DNA of 64,000 bases from Andrena cerasifolii (taxonomy: Eukaryota > Arthropoda > Insecta > Hymenoptera > Andrenidae), in the NCBI RefSeq assembly GCF_050908995.1, contig NC_135131.1:11302001-11366000 (forward strand), given 5' to 3'. The stretch's first letter is position 1; every line of letters begins with the position of its first letter. Shown in pieces: positions 49,930 through 61,500 of the stretch. Made by a program: the position numbers and the translations under genes. The notes beneath the pieces were generated by a model. The model did no database searches, had not been told where the DNA came from, and saw only the letters and a list, made by a program, of their open reading frames with translations.

Positions 49930-52724
49930 TCAGGTCGAGATCGTAGTGACGTTGGAATTTGTATCCGAATTGCATCCATTGTCTGTTCCGTGGAATAAAG
50001 ATTTGAAATGTTGAACGTAGAGCTGGCAGTGCTCCCCTTTCGTGAACGCCGTTGTGTTGCGCAGCCGTAGATTACGCTGTTCGAAGAACCTGAACACCGA
50101 ATGGAACAACGTTGAATCCTCGGCTGCTTTTGCAGCTTCTAGGAATTTCCTGGCGGATACTTGATCCATCATCCCGACGGAACGGACGTATCTGAAAACG
50201 TACACGTACGATACATGTATATGGATGAGCACCATTTACATACATATCTGTTTGCAACCATTTACCGTAAGGCTGTCAGAATATGCCCCTTCGATAGGAG
50301 GACCTCGATGATCTCCTCGTGAGCGTTTCCCAATCGTTTCAGCATATCCAAGGCGAGCTGATGGCCAGCTGGATAGAGGTTTTCCAAAGAAAGTAACAGA
50401 CACGCCAGAGGTTTCGAATCCGTCACCACGTGGTACTGTAGCAATTGATGAAGTTGATAATACGCTTTACGCTGTACCAATGTCGTGATAATTAATTCGT
50501 GTAAGTAATGTTGCACGGGTATCTCATGCTCCGCCAATGACCTAAGATAATTAATACCTTCCTCAACAATAATGTTCCACGAATTGATCTGATTGAGCCG
50601 CAGTCGAGAGATACCTGATATATTCCAGGAGAACCCATACGATCATCTTGGGTTCGATGGTGTTCTCAGAGAATTTCGATAATACATAATTGTACATCTC
50701 GCTTTGGTCAAGCAGCAACTTGTATTTGTAATTGTTCTCCGCTGTCGCGCCGACGTTCTTTACGTTGTTATGTGAAGGGGTTCCCATCTGAATGATGAAG
50801 AGAACATTTGTCCAAGTCAACTGACAAAGATAATAAGAAAGGAACGCAGGTACTTTCGATTATATAATTACCTGACTTTGTATTTCGCCCTCCAGGTGAT
50901 TTCTGTACACTGAATTGAGTTTGTCGAATATGGTTGGCATGTTCATTAAACTAACAGGCAACTGCATCATGAAGTCTCCCAACACCTCTATCAGGACGTG
51001 CTTGGCGTTCGAGCGTTGCATTAGAAACTCGACCAACAGCACTTTGTCCGTCATCAGTTTCACCAAAGCTTCCAACTTTAGTTCAACGTACCTAATCCAC
51101 AAATTTTATTTGGTCAACATTTTTCTGCCTTCTTGAATTTCCATTCTTTCGATTAATATACCTCATGCGTACGATTTCCAAGGTTTTCATGAACCTACCT
51201 ACCATAGGCAACCCAACTTTACATCTATCACTATGTTTGGCTGAAAAACAACCCAATTTGGCGAATCTATGGAATGTCGAGTCAAGGATATGCGTATAAG
51301 AGGAAGAGTAAAATTAATCGTTCTTTCCATAAACCACAAACATAAAGGATACATAGTTGGCAAGGTTGATACGTGTGCTCTGACAAACTTGCACCTGGAA
51401 CCTTTAGACTGTACGGTTTGATCGGTTTTGCTGTTGTCACATTGGTATGATGCATTACTGTCCCGTCACTCACGCCCGGTAACATGATGTCAAAGATCAT
51501 CGAGGTCTGAAATATGACGGTGGAAAGGAAAGTAAGTAGGAGGTTGCAACGTGCACACTCTTTTCTTTACCTACTTTCGAAGCTTGGTGATGAACGATAA
51601 TCAGATTATCCACCACGTTAATGGCAAATCTACCACTGACATTCAGCTTCAGAATGTGGCTTTTCTTGATCGTTGTCATCCTATTCAAAAGACACGTATA
51701 CGTGTACAGGCAGCTGTAGAAGCATTGCATTGACTAGTACAGCTAGAGGCATACTTATGGATGGTATACACATGTATGGAAGCAGTTCCCGTCGAACGAC
51801 TGGAGCCTGATTGATGGCGTAGCAAGATGATACACGGAGTTCCATACAGGACTGCTAAAGCTACGTCTCCCTCGGAAACTGCAAGTTTGCCAGATTTCGT
51901 TGGACCAGGTTCCACTGAAGCAATTTCATCATTAATTTATCTGTGTGATAACAAGTTAAGCGATAACTTCTAAACTTTCGGTCTTACTTTCAAACTTTGT
52001 TAGTTTGTGAAGATTCCCTGGCGTCACTTGCAATGCCTGCATTTGATTCCCTAGCGTCCCTGACGACAGTAATACCAAATGACTTTGAGGGCAATACACG
52101 AACCAATGTACGCCCAAGCTTAAACATTTCAGAGCTCTGACGCTTCTCTTCTCTGGATTTACCTGAAACAATGAAACCAGGTATCGAGTAGATTTCGAGC
52201 AAGCTATGGTTTTAAGAAGGTAATGATTAAAACTCGCACTTGAAATAGCTCGACTCCGTTATCGGTAACAAGTAATACATCGTTTCCATGTGTCCAAACA
52301 AATTGTAATATAGTGGCATTTTTTCCTTTACATGGTTGCGAGTATTCGATATTATCCAATCCACTGTTAGGAGAATAGTTGACAAATTCAACAGACGTGT
52401 TGGTACGTTGTATCGCTAATATATTCATATCAGGAGAGAATTTGATGGAAATCACAGGACCCTTGTCCTCCATTTGAAAGCTTATGTTTTGATTGGGACC
52501 TTTAACTAGCACACCCGCGACACCCCCCGATCGAACAGCAAATACCTAGATAGAAAAATGTACGGAATTAACTTTGAGATACGAATGTGCATCAATTTAC
52601 TAACCTGTTGCTTCGAGTTGTCGAAGAAGACATTTGTGAGGCAACTGACCGACTCAAATTTCATCGGATTTCCGGACAATTCCAAGTAGTAATCATCGTT
52701 TGCGTCTTCGTTGGCAGATGCCAT
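49930..52724 (-). CDS. Rmc1: Regulator of MON1-CCZ1 complex (RMC1, Mic1 domain)
   Basis: Stable partner of the MON1-CCZ1 guanine exchange factor, which activates Rab7 on late endosomes and autophagosomes. Exons, in transcript order on the minus strand: 52724..52605, 52545..52240, 52162..51988, 51914..51755, 51680..51575, 51506..51353, 51266..51203, 51091..50872, 50787..50615, 50541..50266, 50191..49930; 2016 nt, 671 aa (human about 657). The N-terminal half is beta-propeller-like (GPVISIKFSPDMNILAIQR; VDNLIIVHHQAS). The C-terminal half is the helical Mic1 domain, with EYIRSLAEHEIPVQHYLHEL, LLQYHVVTDSKPLACLLLSLE and a final SARKFLEAAK..FRFFEQRNLRLR block that follows the human protein closely. 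All junctions are GT-AG and in frame. The gene is AT-rich and compact, with introns mostly under 150 bp. Its 5' end faces the repeat island to the right. Confidence 0.95.
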
Positions 52725-53176
52725 TTCAAACAGTTTTACACCTTTGTATGGAGTAGCTTTGATTACACACTGTCTTTTACAGTTGCAAATTCTCGTAAAT
52801 GTACTGTTTGGAATGAATTGTTATTAACAAAGTGGTGCACATTCGGGTTCTCACTATTCCAATATTCCATACAATTCCACAATTAAATGTAGGGAATGCT
52901 GCATAATCATATCGAACATCTGTTTATTTATTGGTGAACAGTTATTGCACACCTTATACTTACAGAGCAATAAAGTTATATGCAGGCAAGTATAAATTTG
53001 TTTCATTCCTGAGATATTAAGTCTGAGTAATCATGCAACCTTATGCATTTATAACAACAAAATTGCGTATTTATTACGTAAAAAAATGTTTTATTAAACA
53101 TTTATTCGATAGTGGCGAATGAAGTGAACTAAAATGGGCGTTAAAAGACGACCAGTTGCCAATCTTGAGCATGTAC
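52725..53176. other. RMC1 upstream region
   Basis: About 450 bp, AT-rich, presumably holding the RMC1 promoter and 5' UTR. No ORF of interest. The repeat island begins at its right edge. Confidence 0.5.
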
Positions 53177-53240
53177 TTAAGGGGTTAGACACGGGTAATG
53201 CAGCGCGCTGTATACCGACACAATCTGGCCCGAAACATGG

Positions 53241-53559
53241 GTTCGGGATTTTTCGTTTTTCGTCCTTATATGAGCAGATTTGGGGCTGGGCGAGGTCTCA
53301 TTCGAAAGAGGAAGGTTCAATGCGAAGCGCTCTGCTCATGGTTCAACGAGATTGTGTTGATATGTAATAATATCAGTGTCCAAAGTAAAGCAAAAGTCGA
53401 CAAAATATACCCGCAGAATCCAAGCATTTTTAGGTCACTAAAAGAGTTTTGTGACTCAAACGGTGAGCAGAGCGCTCCGCATTGAATCTTCTTCTATCGA
53501 ATGAGACCTCTTCCAGACCAAAATCTGCTCATATAAGAACGAAAAACGAAAACTCGTGA
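53241..53559. repeat. Long foldback repeat at the left of the island
   Basis: Left arm 53241-53340 and right arm 53463-53559 are reverse complements over about 95-100 bases with scattered differences; shared words include CTTATATGAGCAGATTT, GAGGTCTCATTCGA and CGCTCTGCTCA. The loop is about 120 bases. Reading frames through the arms are not coding. Confidence 0.88.
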
Positions 53560-54333
53560 CTACATTCCCAAATCAGAGTTCCGCCATATTGGCGATAATA
53601 CAAAGCAAGTCACGTGACAAACTTAGTTGAGGTAGTAGATACGAGATGGCGCCTACTCGGGAGGACTGCCAACGTGGATTCATAGCAAAACTGAAGCGAT
53701 AGCTGAATATACGAGCCACAATAAATGCATGATGGAGTCAATGTATGCATTTTCAGACGATTGTAGGTTAGGTTATATTCATTTTAGGCATACATTGATA
53801 TAGGAACTGCTGGGAATTGTATACATTTACTAAATTAATACTTTTATCGTTACATATACATCACTTGAAATCGCTGTCGTATTTATGTCAGAGTAATTCA
53901 GGCAGTTAGAACAACAACGGACTAACCTACATTAAAAAAAAATTTCCTATTGTACATCGATGGCTTACAATTAGTGCACACATATTGTATGTCCACTTTT
54001 AGCGTTTTTGAGAAAAACAGGTTCAAACATTCAATGGTACTTTATAATTACATAAATACTTTTTGCATTATTGTAATATAGGTATCACTGAAAGTATGTA
54101 ATTAGTAGTATAAGTTAGAATCTGCAAAATTATAATAATAACTCGACAATAATGCTTGGAAGTTGGACATGCTATTGTAACCAAGTACAGAGGAGGACAT
54201 ACTATACTGAATGATATTATATAAAAATGAATGAAAGGAATAATACTGGAAATAATCTCACTTCAATATTATATTTATTTTTAAAGTAACAGGAATAAAA
54301 AAGTAATTCGCGGTAGATATAGGAAGACTTTAA

Positions 54334-54645
54334 ATTTTTTTTATTTATTGTTACATCTTTCCAAGACTATTTTCATCCAGTAACGTCTCCGGAGAGCAAA
54401 TCAAAGAGCGAGAAGTGGCGCAGATGTTTCGAGACAGTGACTGTTTAACGAAGAGACGCAGAATTTTGGAGCGAATTATTCCCTTTACTAATATATTTTC
54501 ATACGTGACAAACTGTTGTAACGTTTCTCCCATGTTCAATAATAGACAAGTCAAGTTACTAAACATATTTTTCTTCTTACAGGTTTTAACTTCGGAATAT
54601 TTCGACGGAATGATGGAAACCTTGACAGTAATCACAAGAAAATAG
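54334..54645 (+). other. Uncharacterised open frame over duplicated segment, copy 1
   Basis: About 104 codons are open on the plus strand, ending at TAG. The part around 54382-54470 (NVSGEQIKEREVAQM and KRRRILERI) looks protein-like; the later part is AT-rich translation. A TTCATCCAG acceptor-like site precedes it and a CTTACAG lies inside. The protein-like piece is outside the copy 2 homology. It could be a captured exon. I do not recognise it. Confidence 0.2.
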
Positions 54646-54984
54646 TGACATTATATACCTTATACTTTATTGTAACACTGTAAAGGCCTTTTATGCAAAT
54701 AAAATGAAAGAAACTTGAAACAAACTGTATTATTATTCAGAAATACCTTTTACATATTCCTATCCAAATTCTAAATATCTATGGTATTTCCTTAAGAATA
54801 CCATAGATTTCCTTTGTTAATAAGTCGATATTGAAGAAAATTTTGCAACAGAAAAAATTTAGCATTCAGAAATTACAAGCTTCGAGTCTTTCAAAAGCAT
54901 CACATTAACCGCGAACTGTTTAAAGGCCCATGAAAGGCGTAGCTCTTGTTTGCTACTTTAAGGCGATGCCTCCGAAGCAGAAAT
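54475..54984. repeat. Duplicated segment, copy 1
   Basis: About 510 bp repeated in direct orientation at 57408-57921 with few differences. It includes CTTCTTACAG followed by a short open stretch to a TAG at 54643-54645, and AATAAA at about 54699. Its right end (GATGCCTCCGAAGC) runs directly into the first monomer of the tandem array. Confidence 0.92.
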
Positions 54985-56640
54985 TCAGAATACCTCTTTT
55001 CGCTTCATGTTCTCCTGATACCTGGGCCAAAATCTGGCAAAAATTTTCAGAATGCACAAAATTGGGCTTTGTAACAGGAGAACATGCCGTCGAAAGAGGT
55101 GGCACTAAGTAACGTCTTCGGAGAGAGAGTCGAGGATGCCTTCGAAGCTGAAATTCAGAATACCTCTTTTCGCTTAATGTTCTCCTGATACCTGGGTCAA
55201 AATCTGGCAAAAATTTTCAGAATGCACAAAATTGGGCTTTGTAACAGGAGAACATGCCGTCGAAAGAGGTGGCACTAAGTAACGTCTTCGGAGAGAGAGT
55301 CGAGGATGCCTTCGAAGCTGAAATTCAGAATACCTCTTTTCGCTTCATGTTCTCCTGATACCTGGGCCAAAATCTGGCAAAAATTTTCAGAATGCACAAA
55401 ATTGGGCTTTGTAACAGGAGAACATGCCGTCGAAAGAGGTGGCACTAAGTAACGTCTCCGGAGAGAGAATCGAAGATGCCTTCGCAGCTGAAATTCAGAA
55501 TACCTCTTTTCGCTTCATGTTCTCCTGATACCTGGGCCAAAATCTGGCAAAAATTTTCAGAATGCACAAAATTGGACTTTGTAACAGGAGAACATGCCGT
55601 CGAAAGAGGTGGCACTAAGTAACGTCTTCGGAGAGAGAGTCGAGGATGCCTTCGAAGCTGAAATTCAGAATACCTCTTTTCGCTTCATGTTCTCCTGATA
55701 CCTGGGCCAAAATCTGGCAAAAATTTTCAGAATGCACAAAATTGGGCTTTGTAACAGGAGAACATGCCGTCGAAAGAGGTGGCACTAAGTAACGTCTTCG
55801 GAGAGAGAGAGTCGAGGATGCCTTCGAAGCTGAAATTCAGAATACCTCTTTTCGCTTCATGTTCTCCTGATACCTGGGCCAAAATCTGGCAAAAATTTTC
55901 AGAATGCACAAAATTGGGCTTTGTAACAGGAGAACATGCCGTCGAAAGAGGTGGCACTAAGTAACGTCTCCGGAGAGAGAATCGAAGATGCCTTCGCAGC
56001 TGAAATTCAGAATACCTCTTTTCGCTTCATGTTCTCCTGATACCTGGGCCAAAATCTGGCAAAAATTTTCAGAATGCACAAAATTGGACTTTGTAACAGG
56101 AGAACATGCCGTCGAAAGAGGTGGCACTAAGTAACGTCTTCGGAGAGAGAGTCGAGGATGCCTTCGAAGCTGAAATTCAGAATACCTCTTTTCGCTTCAT
56201 GTTCTCCTGATACCTGGGCCAAAATCTGGCAAAAATTTTCAGAATGCACAAAATTGGGCTTTGTAACAGGAGAATATGCCGTCGAAAGAGGTGGCACTAT
56301 GTAACGTCTTCGGAGAGAGAGTCGAGGATGCCTTCGCAGCTGAAATTCAGAATACCTCTTTTCGCTTCATGTTCTCCTGATACCTGGGCCAAAATCTGGC
56401 AAAAATTTTCAGAATGCACAAAACTGGGCTTTGTAACAGGAGAACATGCCGTCGAAAGAGGTGGCACTAAGTAACGTCTTCTGAGAGAGAATCGAGGATG
56501 CCTTCGCAGCTGAAATTCAGAATACCTCTTTGCGCTTCATGTTCTCCTGATACCTGGGCCAAAATCTGGCAAAAATTTTCAGAATGCACAAAATTGGGCT
56601 TTGTAACAGGAGAACATGCCGTCGAAAGAGGTAGCGCAAA
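54963..56640. repeat. Tandem array of ten 170-bp monomers
   Basis: The anchor ACATGCCGTCGAAAGAGG recurs at 55082, 55252, 55422, 55592, 55762, 55934, 56104, 56274 (one base changed), 56444 and 56614, spacing 170 (one 172). Two monomer types occur: A (CTTCGGAGAGAGAGTCGAGG) and B (CTCCGGAGAGAGAATCGAAG, with ATTGGAC instead of ATTGGGC). B monomers begin at about 55455 and 55967, three monomers apart. Each monomer holds an imperfect hairpin. 170 is not a multiple of three, so no frame runs through the array. Confidence 0.97.
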
Positions 56641-57407
56641 GTAATGTCTCTGAAGAGAAGTAGAAGCCTTGAACGAAAGTCGATAGAGTTTGAGAGTAGT
56701 GAATGGCATATTTAAAGTAGTGCTTTAATGCGAAGATTTTTAAAACCACTCTGCGTGGAAGGATCTTTTTAGGTGTTCTTTTTAGCATATCTTTTATATG
56801 TGATTTGGAATAGGAAGGAGTAAGTAATGCTCGTTAAATAAAAAAACTCTTTTACCACTTAACTGCAATTTATTCAAATAAGTGAAATGCAATACAATGA
56901 AATGTTACAAGCGTAACTGGGTTAGGTCTGGCTTAGGGGAGGGTTAGGGGTATCCGTTAGGGATTTCTCCACGAAAAAAAAAAAAAAAAGGTCTGGGTTA
57001 GGTCTGGGTTCGGCTGAAGCAGTATCTCGTGCAAATTTCATATCAATGAACCCAGTCGAAAATGCAGCCGGTTTAACGTCTTCTATGTAAAAATTCCTTA
57101 CCTGTAAAGCAGAAATATACACGATTAATAATTGCTCTAGTTACAGTATGTGAGATTAGTTACATCGCATCGGCACACTTTAAACTCTAAACATGTCACA
57201 CATAACAAGCACGCAAACACGCACAGCATTTCAACAGATTTCAGAGTAGGTAGTTGCTGAATTGGCCGCTTCTCGTGTCGCACCCAACGTTACCGACTGA
57301 TTCTAAAATAAGATTACAGTGCTACGAGTGGTAGGAATTAATATTAAATCTTACCGGAAACATAAAATCTAAAACGACTAATTTCAATCAACATGTTGCA
57401 CAATAAA
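56641..57407. other. Sequence between array and second duplicated segment
   Basis: About 770 bp. The left part is AT-rich without features. It contains the telomere-like stretch with an A16 tract at 56916-57012. No gene. Confidence 0.5.
56916..57012. repeat. Telomere-like TTAGGTCTGGG repeats beside an A16 tract
   Basis: CTGGGTTAGGTCTGG occurs at 56917-56931, degenerate TTAGGGG words follow, then 16 A residues at 56974-56989 directly before GGTCTGGGTTAGGTCTGGG (56990-57008). The 11-mer TTAGGTCTGGG is a TTAGG-derived telomeric motif of the kind reported in some Hymenoptera (from memory). Confidence 0.6.
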
Positions 57408-57921
57408 ATTATTCCCTTTACTAATATATTTTCATACGTGACAAAATGTTGTAACGTTTCTCCCATTTTCAATAATAGACAAGTCAAGTTACTAAAAATA
57501 TTTTTCTTCTTACAGGTTTTAACTTCGGAATATTTCGACGGAATGATGGAAACCTTGATAGTAATCACAAGAAAATAGTTACTTTATATACCTTATACTT
57601 TATTGTAACACTGTAAAGGCCTTTTATGCAAATATATTGAAAGAAACTTGAAACAAACTGTATTATTATTCAGAAATACCTTTTACATATTCCTATCCAA
57701 ATTCCAAATATCTATGGTATTTCCTTAAGAATACCATAGATTTCCTTTGTTAATAAGTCGATATTGAAGAAAATTTTGCAACTAGTGCCCATGGAATACT
57801 ATTCAGAAATTACAAGCTTCGAGTCTTTCAAAAGCATCACATTAACCGAGAACTGTTTAAAGGCCCATGAAAGGCGTAGCTCTTGTTTGCTACTTTAAGG
57901 CGATGCCTTCGAAGCTGAAAT
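57408..57921. repeat. Duplicated segment, copy 2
   Basis: Direct repeat of 54475-54984. It ends at CGAAGCTGAAAT, exactly at a point inside the 170-bp monomer, and then continues into unrelated sequence instead of the array. The copy 1 AATAAA is changed to ATATTG here. Confidence 0.92.
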
Positions 57922-58516
57922 AGCCACTAAACATTTGTTGTCATATAGCATATATTTAGGTTATATTTTCTGTCACTTCGAGGAGCCGACCACATAATAA
58001 TCACGCGTATCCAGTCTGCGCATTTTCACTAGCCCAATTCAACATTCAATACAATTTTGTATATATAATGTTTGTTGATAACTGCTTTCTGCAAAGGACG
58101 TGTAATAAGTGTATTTCATGTTCTGTTTCGGTGCTTTGCTAATAAAAAAATGTCTAACCTAACAAATTTCATTTTCTGGGGACATTCCCTCATCTATTTT
58201 CCCTTTTCACTTAGAATTCCTTACTGCTAACGTAGAATATTGTAGCATAAGCACATTTCAAGTAATTGAAATGTATAATGAATTTTCTACGTTTACAGTA
58301 CCAGCCGACTTTCCGTTTAAATTTTTATAAGTATAACGGAACAGCTGAGAATTTCTTTCCTTATTCAGAATAGAATACAGAAATAGCAAACAGCTCCCTC
58401 TCGTGTTCACCGGGTAATCGTCGATCTATCGGTATTACCATTTCTGTGCAGAAAAAAATGCTGTAATACCGACCTGCCGAATCTGCCAGGTCACGTGACG
58501 TGTCTACCCCCTTAAG

Positions 58517-61500
58517 TAATTCAGTGTAGACTGGCGTGGGCGCGTTTTGACGCCCTTTCTTCGAATTGTTTATGTTGCTTTTTAGCAGCAAATAAATAGT
58601 TTTATCGTTAATTACGGATGCATAAAGATTGACAGTAACAGTACAAAGCGATCTAGGCCTTCGGGTTGCAAATGAATAACTTAACATACGAGTTATATCA
58701 TATATCTGGTAACATATGATTGCCATATTAAATAATAATTATACATCATCTTTTAATTCTGCAGTTATACATAAGTCTACAGTTATTAATAAATCTTCAA
58801 TATTCCAATTCCCTGTGTTCACAGTCGTTAATTTAATACATTTTCCGCACTAATTTATGCATATTTTGAGTCGCATTGGAAAATAGAATAGAAATAGAAG
58901 CTATGCCTCGTCTGTGATTGCTGTACAATAGCTAGTCGCGCCATAATCCTATTCTATTCTGCATCGTTAACATTGCATGCGAACTTGAAATGGTAAAGGA
59001 ACTGAAAGTTACAGTCGCTGATAATGTAGGTCTACACTTTTATCCCGGCAATCTTCACCCTTGTTGCACGCACTCGCGCGTTCTCTTTCGCACACTCCCC
59101 CCTATGCGGCTGCTTCGCCGTGCCACCTCCTCCAGTATCATGTATTCCTATTAACTTTGTAGAATTTCCTGGTTCAAACCTACCAAATTACCGACATGTT
59201 GGGAACGAAATTACCGACGCATATATATATATATATATATGGGCATACATCGTATATATATATATTGCCATATGGAATGCGATACAATGATTATCGCTTT
59301 GAAAAACGCTTAATAACTACTTATTTCATTTTACCTTATACATGTATAAAAGCCGTAATTAAGGCTTCTCTTAAATTGAGGACGGAAATGTAATAAATTC
59401 TGAATTAATAGAAATGTGGGTATGAATAATAACGGCACGGGGAATTACAGCATTAAATATCCATTGATAACTATACATTGAAGAAAATACAGAGAAGTGT
59501 AAATTCAGGAAGGCTGAACGCTGTTGCAGGATTACATTTCGAAATATGTATAATTGTAGAGTATAGGATTTACATAGTTGCGGATGACATATAGTAGTAT
59601 CGATGGCATGAATAAAATTAACATTTGTTTCAACCCCTTCCAATCTCCGTTAATAACGCGTGTGTACAAAGGCAGCGTTAACGTAGCAATTGATTTAAAT
59701 GAAAGCGAATAAAAGAATAGACTTTATAGACTATAGAGGATAGAGGAGCAGCGAAATTATACGAATCACTTACCGCGTTTGGGTAGAAAGTGTAGAAACT
59801 GGAAACGAGACGTCAATTACGACTATGATTCGAGATTTATCCCTATGATAACGGGCCGTACCTACATTTTGCTGAAACAGTTGGCCTCTCGTATGCCCTT
59901 TCATTTGAATTCTCTTCAACTGGCGGAGCTTAGATATCGGCGCGATATTGACTTAGAGGAATAAAATTAATGACGCTCGCAAAGGTGCTTTGACAAAGGG
60001 CCCTGACGAGGCTTTTCGCGGCGAGTCTTGACGAAATCTGATAAAAATCAGAGATTCGTTAATCCCCTTGTCGTGGACGAGAGGATGCTGAGTGCCAGGA
60101 CCTTTGCCTCCGAAGCCTCGCTCTACGGCCTACTTAGAATTAGTTCGTCTAGGCAACGAGCATGGCCTTAATGCCTGCGCTCTAATTACGCGCACATTCC
60201 GTAATTTCATGCAGATTACGGGGGAGGGTGCACGTGTGCGGTTATTTGCGGCCGCGTGGATGCGACCGCAAATCTACATATTTTCAGAGCTCTTCGCGTC
60301 AGCTTTAATTCCTTCCCGGGGATTCCTTCGCGATTGCGGATTGCAGTTGCACCTACGTAGCCGGGACACCTACAAGTAAACTGCTCCCTGGAAAATTGCA
60401 CGCGCGACCCGGCCGCACCTTCAGCACCTTTGCCGGAGCTTAGGAATGAACGATGGAATTAGATCCGGTGTGCTTTTTCCCCTTCGACTCCGCCGCAACA
60501 CTTGCAGACCTAACCCGCTCCTTTTGCCCTACCTTCGAACCATTCCACAACTCCAACCAGATGGATCCATCGTTTCTCTACTTTGCTTCGCCACAGAAGC
60601 ATCTGTTGGCCAAGTTTATCAGGAGAAAGTGCCGCGCATCGAGCCTGTCTCATCCGTCTGCAAACTGTTTGCTCGAATAAGCTCGTGGAGCACGGTTCAA
60701 AGGGCGGGGGACCTCGAATTTCCCACGATAGGATTTCACAGATCCAAAAAGGGGACCACGGCAGAGGCGGAAAAACGAATGGGACGGACCGTGTCTCAGG
60801 CACGTTCGAACCTCTCAATCTCCTTCCGCCGCGCGACAAAATCGAAGAAGGCTGTGCGCAGTGTGCATCCTCCAGCAAGGAAATCACCCATCACCCCAAA
60901 GCCCTATCGAGCTCCAACAGCGACGGCGCATCTCCAAACCGTGCGTGTAATTTCCAAGTCTGATACGAGGCGAGGGTGCGAACGAAAATCAGAGTTCGAC
61001 AGGACGATAGCTCGCGTTGATACTTAGTTGTGGAATTTTTCAACGGCGCGATTTACCTCGCGTTCCTCCGCACAGACACGACCTATCTACGTACACATTT
61101 GCAGCTGCACGCTGCATGAAACTTTGCCTGGAGAGCGTACGTTGAATGCATCTCGCGTCAGCTTTCCGCTGCAGCCTGCGCGGATTATCGTGGCGTTACG
61201 AGTTGCATCCGCAACCTTGCGCCGCGCCGCGCGGGCTGCGATATAATGGGCGGGAGAGAGGATTCAAAGGGCACCCGTTATTGTCGCACCCTTTTCACGC
61301 TAACTTTTTCCAATGGCGGCCGAGGAACAAGACTCTAAACTTTAGAGTTCAGAGTTTAGACTCTTTAGAGGCTAACGCTCGTTTCTTTGGCGGCTGGAAG
61401 CACAAGCGCACCGAGTATCGTTCAAGAAAGGAAACGTTTACACTTTCGATCTGCATCGCCGATGATTTATTCTCAGTGAAAGGTGTAAAGATTGCTTTCA

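Larger units (their letters stand above)
53177..58516. mobile_element. Repeat island, possibly one 5.3-kb non-autonomous TIR element
   Basis: The left end reads TTAAGGGGTTAGACACG (53177-53193). The right end, read on the minus strand from 58516, is TTAAGGGGGTAGACACG, an almost identical inverted terminus. TTAA could be the target site, as in piggyBac- or Kolobok-type elements. Between them lie a foldback, a 170-bp tandem array, a duplicated 510-bp block and a telomere-like stretch, but no transposase. Alternatively these are two separate short elements of one family flanking unrelated repeats. Confidence 0.4.

Noticed and set aside
53632..53654. TGAGGTAGTAG, identical to the first 11 bases of let-7, at about 53632
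   Set aside because: The following bases differ from let-7 and no complementary arm able to form a let-7-like precursor lies within about 100 bases on either side.
54930..56474. Repeated 60-76 codon frames (KFRIPLFASCSPDTWAKIWQ type)
   Set aside because: They recur once per 170-bp monomer, terminate each time and shift frame, so they are products of the tandem repeat rather than genes.
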